Shown in pieces: positions 5,620-8,155 of a DNA stretch of 8,155 bases. This DNA is from Pseudomonadota bacterium (GTDB lineage: Bacteria > Pseudomonadota > Gammaproteobacteria > Arenicellales > Arenicellaceae). Each line of letters opens with the position of its first letter. Position 1 is the stretch's first letter. Where the stretch lies: assembly GCA_018660405.1 (NCBI GenBank), contig JABJKL010000023.1:1-8155 (forward strand), given 5' to 3'. The notes under the pieces are model-generated. The model was not told the origin of the DNA and made no database searches. It worked only from the letters and a program-made list of their open reading frames with translations. The translations under genes were made by a program, and so were the position numbers.

Positions 5620-7092
5620 CTATTTCGAGTTTCTAATCTTCAGCCGTCGATGCAGAATGAAGAACAATATACGAAAGAACGTATGTAGGTTACGGTGCCT
5701 GCGATTGAGCGATTTGCTACGATTAAAGTAATTTACTGGAATTTCTATAACACGCTGCCGGTCATGCAAGCCCTGAATGACCATTTCTGCTAAAAATTCA
5801 GGCCCGGTGCTGCTTAAGTTTCGCTCCATCTCCCGGTATGAATTGGCCCAAATAGCCCTAAAGGTGCAGCCAATATCGGTGAGTCTCCCCTCACGAGTCC
5901 ACCATAGCATCTGAAGGAGTTTGCCGAGAGCGCTGTGCGCCAGACGAACCGCTCCACGCATTCCAGACCCTTGCTGGATCAATTGTCGGGTTGTACGTGT
6001 GCCAACAACCATGTCAGCTTCCTTTAAGTAAGACAGAAGTTTTTCTACATCGCGGTTGGCAAAGGAGTAATCGGCTTCTGTGATGATATAAATATCACCG
6101 TCTAAATTGGATAGGCCAAATCGAACTCGTTCACCAAACTGCGTACATCCTGGCGGGCAGACGACCGACTCAACATTGGCGTTTGCTATCTCTTCAGATA
6201 ATTGGTGGTTCTCAGGTAGCACAACTAAAATTTGGTCAAACAGTGCTAACTCGCGATAACGGTTGGTCGTAAATTGAATATCGTGTTCGTCGCCGACCGG
6301 GCATATAAGTAAGGAGATTTTATACTCCTCGAAATGCGCTATCCGGTCGTGGTATTTGGCGAGTTGCAGAGAATCGCGATCATTCACATTTACGTAATTG
6401 CCGTGCAACTCAAAAAAACCAATCTGCGCACCTGCTTGAACACTAGTATTTAATTCGTCAACCACGTTGAATTCACAGTAGTTGTTGTTCTCGAATTTAT
6501 CTTTCAGAATCTGGAATAGTTTTGGGCTGAATATAAACGTGCCGCTACCCATTACGTCGTTGGTAACGGTTTCAGGTTTCTCAACCAAGCTCGTAACATG
6601 CATCGAATCATGCTCAACGGCGTAATTCTTTTTAATCAACGCGACGTCATCGACGCGGATGCCAGCGCACACGCCTAAATAGTCTTCGTAGGGTAGCTGA
6701 AGTAGTTCGGCATGGTTTGAGCTGGTGTAGCACTCATCGCAAAGCATTACGCAAAAATGGGTGTCAATATATTCGCCAGCAAGTAGTAAAGACCAAGCCC
6801 AGCCGCGTTCCAGCATGGTGTTTTCGATGTAACTAATATTTACTTGATATTTTGAGCCATCACCCAAGTGATTCCGAATACTATCGCCCAGGTAGCCAAC
6901 GATAACGATGATTTCGGTAATGTTTAAATCGTCCCGCATTATGCCAACAATACGTTCGATGGCGGTACGACCATTAATGTTGAACAAACCCTTATGTGTT
7001 TTATGCGTGTACGGGCGGGCACGTGAACCTTTCCCGGCAGCGGGGATTAGCCCGACCAACGGTGCTCTAGAGGCAAGGGATGGTTTGGTCAT
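5620..7092 (-). CDS. Bifunctional nucleotidyltransferase - family 2 glycosyltransferase fusion
   Basis: 490 residues with two domains. Residues 12-250 form a nucleotidyltransferase: LIPAAGKGSRARPYTHKTHK (15-34) is the NTP-binding loop with its catalytic Arg and Lys, followed by IIVIVGYLGDSI (61-72), NTMLERGWAWSLL (91-103), the metal region MLCDE (116-120), LVEKPE (169-174), GSGTFIFSP (182-190) and GNYVNVNDRDSLQLAKY (231-247). Residues 257-480 resemble the DPM1-like branch of family 2 glycosyltransferases: DIYIITEADYSF (333-344, EAD in place of the usual DxD), VVGTRTTRQLI (362-372), LTDIGCTFRA (404-413), GPEFLAEM (430-437) and EIPVNYFNR (450-458). The usual PVYNEE opening is absent, so the start of this domain is diverged. 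Substrates are unknown; NDP-sugar synthesis with transfer is likely, and an alcohol-phosphate cytidylyltransferase is an alternative. It follows the glycosyltransferase gene by 16 bp, indicating an operon. The ribosome site is weak (TGGAAA). Confidence 0.8.
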   Translation of the reverse strand: MTKPSLASRAPLVGLIPAAGKGSRARPYTHKTHKGLFNINGRTAIERIVGIMRDDLNITEIIVIVGYLGDSIRNHLGDGSKYQVNISYIENTMLERGWAWSLLLAGEYIDTHFCVMLCDECYTSSNHAELLQLPYEDYLGVCAGIRVDDVALIKKNYAVEHDSMHVTSLVEKPETVTNDVMGSGTFIFSPKLFQILKDKFENNNYCEFNVVDELNTSVQAGAQIGFFELHGNYVNVNDRDSLQLAKYHDRIAHFEEYKISLLICPVGDEHDIQFTTNRYRELALFDQILVVLPENHQLSEEIANANVESVVCPPGCTQFGERVRFGLSNLDGDIYIITEADYSFANRDVEKLLSYLKEADMVVGTRTTRQLIQQGSGMRGAVRLAHSALGKLLQMLWWTREGRLTDIGCTFRAIWANSYREMERNLSSTGPEFLAEMVIQGLHDRQRVIEIPVNYFNRSKSLNRRHRNLHTFFRILFFILHRRLKIRNSK

Positions 7093-7108
7093 TTGAAATT
7101 TTCCACTA

Positions 7109-7831
7109 TCAGGCCAGCTTTCTCTGGCGATGCAGTCGGTAGTAGTGGCCTAGCAATTTGAAAAATTTTGCGCCATCTTGCAAATAGCGCATTTTTGAGG
7201 TGCCCGTAGCGCGTGGTTCGTATTGAATTGCGATGTCGTAAATATAATGGCCCTTGGTGGCGAGTTTGACGGCTAACTCGGTGACATGTTCAAAGCCCTT
7301 TTGTTCGAACACGATGTCATTCAGTGCGCTGCGTTGTAAGCCCTTACAACCGGTATATAAATCGGTGGTTTGTTGGTCAAACAGCTTGTTGTAGGCATAA
7401 CTGAACAAGCGATTGCCGTTGGTTTTTACAAAGCCCATATTGGCGGCTTTTTTTAGCGTTGGATCCAGGAATCGGCTGGCGTAAACCACACTATGTGATT
7501 GCAACGCCGACACAATTGAAGGGATACATTCGGGTGGATATTCGCAGTCTGCATCGATCACAACAATATACTCGCTGCTACCGGCCTCCATACCATCGAT
7601 CAGAGAGCCCCCATAACCTTCGTTCTGCGCGTGTTCAATGACTATCGCATTGGGGTAGTTTTTTAACAGTGCAAGCGAACTGTCGCTGGAAGCATTATCA
7701 ATAAAAATAGGCTGACAATTGAGTTGCAGATTATCAAGGCGTCGAAAGAACTCGGGTAATCCGGCCTCTTCATTATAGACAGGCACGACCAAGTCAAAAT
7801 GCGGGTGGGGTGCGCTGGAGTTAGACAACAA
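7109..7831 (-). CDS. DPM1-like family 2 glycosyltransferase
   Basis: 240 residues. FDLVVPVYNEEAGLPEFF (12-29) is the family opening, FIDNASSDSSL (43-53) binds the nucleotide, NEGYGGSLIDGM (70-81) matches the NxGxGxAxxxG pattern of dolichol-phosphate mannosyltransferase relatives, and DAD (93-95) is the metal-binding motif. The later part has YASRF (117-121), TDLYTGCKGLQRSAL (156-170), GFEHVTELAVKLATKGH (179-195) and IQYEPRATGTSKM (202-214). There is no C-terminal membrane region, so it is a soluble or peripheral enzyme that probably moves a sugar from an NDP donor to a polyprenyl phosphate or similar lipid. No ATG is available ahead of the VVPVYNEE motif; two consecutive TTG codons (7831 and 7828) are the likely starts. 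It is the first gene of a two-gene operon with the fusion downstream. Confidence 0.85.
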   Translation of the reverse strand: MLSNSSAPHPHFDLVVPVYNEEAGLPEFFRRLDNLQLNCQPIFIDNASSDSSLALLKNYPNAIVIEHAQNEGYGGSLIDGMEAGSSEYIVVIDADCEYPPECIPSIVSALQSHSVVYASRFLDPTLKKAANMGFVKTNGNRLFSYAYNKLFDQQTTDLYTGCKGLQRSALNDIVFEQKGFEHVTELAVKLATKGHYIYDIAIQYEPRATGTSKMRYLQDGAKFFKLLGHYYRLHRQRKLA

Positions 7832-7865
7832 ATTATTCTCGAGTAATTTCCGATCCGGAAATATA

Positions 7866-7892
7866 CAGCAATATTAAGTTGAAGGAGCACCA
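7866..7892 (+). repeat. Diverged MITE-end-like sequence (solo inverted repeat)
   Basis: These 27 bases match 3776-3802, the right end of the MITE plus two flanking bases, at 23 positions. Blocks CAGCAATAT, TTGAAGGAG and ACCA are identical; differences are clustered between the first two blocks, plus one T to C change. The inner part of the element does not continue to the left, so this is a solo end or the remnant of a deleted copy. Confidence 0.5.
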
Positions 7893-8117
7893 GAAAACTT
7901 TTATTCTCGCACAGGCCTCCCAGGGGCCATTCTCAATTAAACCAAATAACCGCTGCTACCAAGCTTGGCATCGCTTCATAAGTAACGATCAGGTGTTCAT
8001 ATAGGGTGGCAAACCGGCGATAATGCTTGATTTTTCAGGCAATAAATCCTCAATTCGATCTCAGTTATCGTTCCCAGGGGCTTCACGAGGCATGCTTTCC
8101 TCTAAGGGAAAGGTTAT

Positions 8118-8147
8118 AGAATAAAATAGATTATCGATTTGTGTTAA
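8118..8147 (-). promoter_or_regulatory. Candidate promoter for the leftward operon
   Basis: On the minus strand TTAACA (8142-8147) matches the sigma-70 -35 box at five of six positions and is followed after 18 bases by TATTCT (8118-8123), which matches the -10 box at four of six. It lies about 290 bp before the glycosyltransferase start and just before the 10-codon frame. AT-rich sequence makes chance matches easy. Confidence 0.25.
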
Positions 8148-8155
8148 TTTAATTG

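Larger units (their letters stand above)
7832..8155. other. Intergenic region upstream of the glycosyltransferase operon
   Basis: No convincing gene lies in these 324 bp. Present are a MITE-end-like motif (7866-7892), a TTTCC/GGAAA inverted repeat (7848-7862), and on the minus strand a 10-codon frame with a good ribosome site (ATG at 8091-8093, stop at 8061-8063, product MPREAPGNDN). After that stop the same frame stays open for another 23 codons to 7989. A hairpin CTTTCC/GGAAAG (8095-8100 with 8107-8112) overlaps the ribosome site. A leader peptide or decayed gene is possible but unproven. Confidence 0.4.

Noticed and set aside
5912..5922. CTGAAGGAGTT as another element end
   Set aside because: It lies inside the conserved coding sequence of the fusion gene and matches over too few bases.
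3538..7892. A 4.35-kb composite transposon carrying glnK-amtB and the glycosyltransferase operon
   Set aside because: The 3538 end already has a much better partner at 3800, the 7892 end is more diverged, and glnK-amtB is normally core chromosome content; no transposase is present.

Overview
The window looks like a stretch of a gammaproteobacterial chromosome, probably from a marine or sediment lineage. The basis is a classic glnK-amtB pair encoding proteins that closely follow the enterobacterial family, a secreted NHL-type beta-propeller of the kind common in uncultured marine Gammaproteobacteria (from memory), moderate base composition, and Shine-Dalgarno starts. The assignment is an inference from family resemblance, not from a marker gene.

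Layout, left to right. Positions 2-160 hold the 3' end of an unidentified secreted-type protein, followed by overlapping hairpins. Positions 223-1422 (+) encode an exported NHL-repeat beta-propeller. A GC-rich, hairpin-bearing leader (1423-1580) precedes a pentapeptide-repeat protein (1581-3338, +) with a Cys-rich N-terminus and two C-terminal membrane segments. The 507-bp gap that follows holds a hairpin, a possible promoter and a small MITE-like element (core 3538-3800) with 32-bp terminal inverted repeats. Its right end stops 45 bp before glnK (3846-4184), which is followed by amtB (4274-5551), with an attenuator-like hairpin between them and a good terminator after amtB. On the opposite strand, two genes form an apparent operon transcribed leftward: a DPM1-like family 2 glycosyltransferase (7109-7831, likely TTG start) and, 16 bp later, a nucleotidyltransferase-glycosyltransferase fusion (5620-7092). 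The last 324 bp are mostly non-coding.

How the genes work together. GlnK and AmtB form the usual nitrogen-responsive ammonium-uptake module: GlnK, controlled by uridylylation at Tyr51, blocks or releases the AmtB channel. The two leftward genes probably activate a sugar or related alcohol phosphate and transfer residues to a lipid carrier or glycan; the product cannot be read from the sequence. The propeller and the pentapeptide protein have no visible functional link to their neighbours.

The least ordinary signal is a family of mobile-element ends. Besides the intact MITE upstream of glnK, end-like sequences sit at 1457-1472 (before the pentapeptide gene) and at 7866-7892 (before the glycosyltransferase operon), all in intergenic DNA and all in the same orientation. 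No new defence or enzyme system could be supported.
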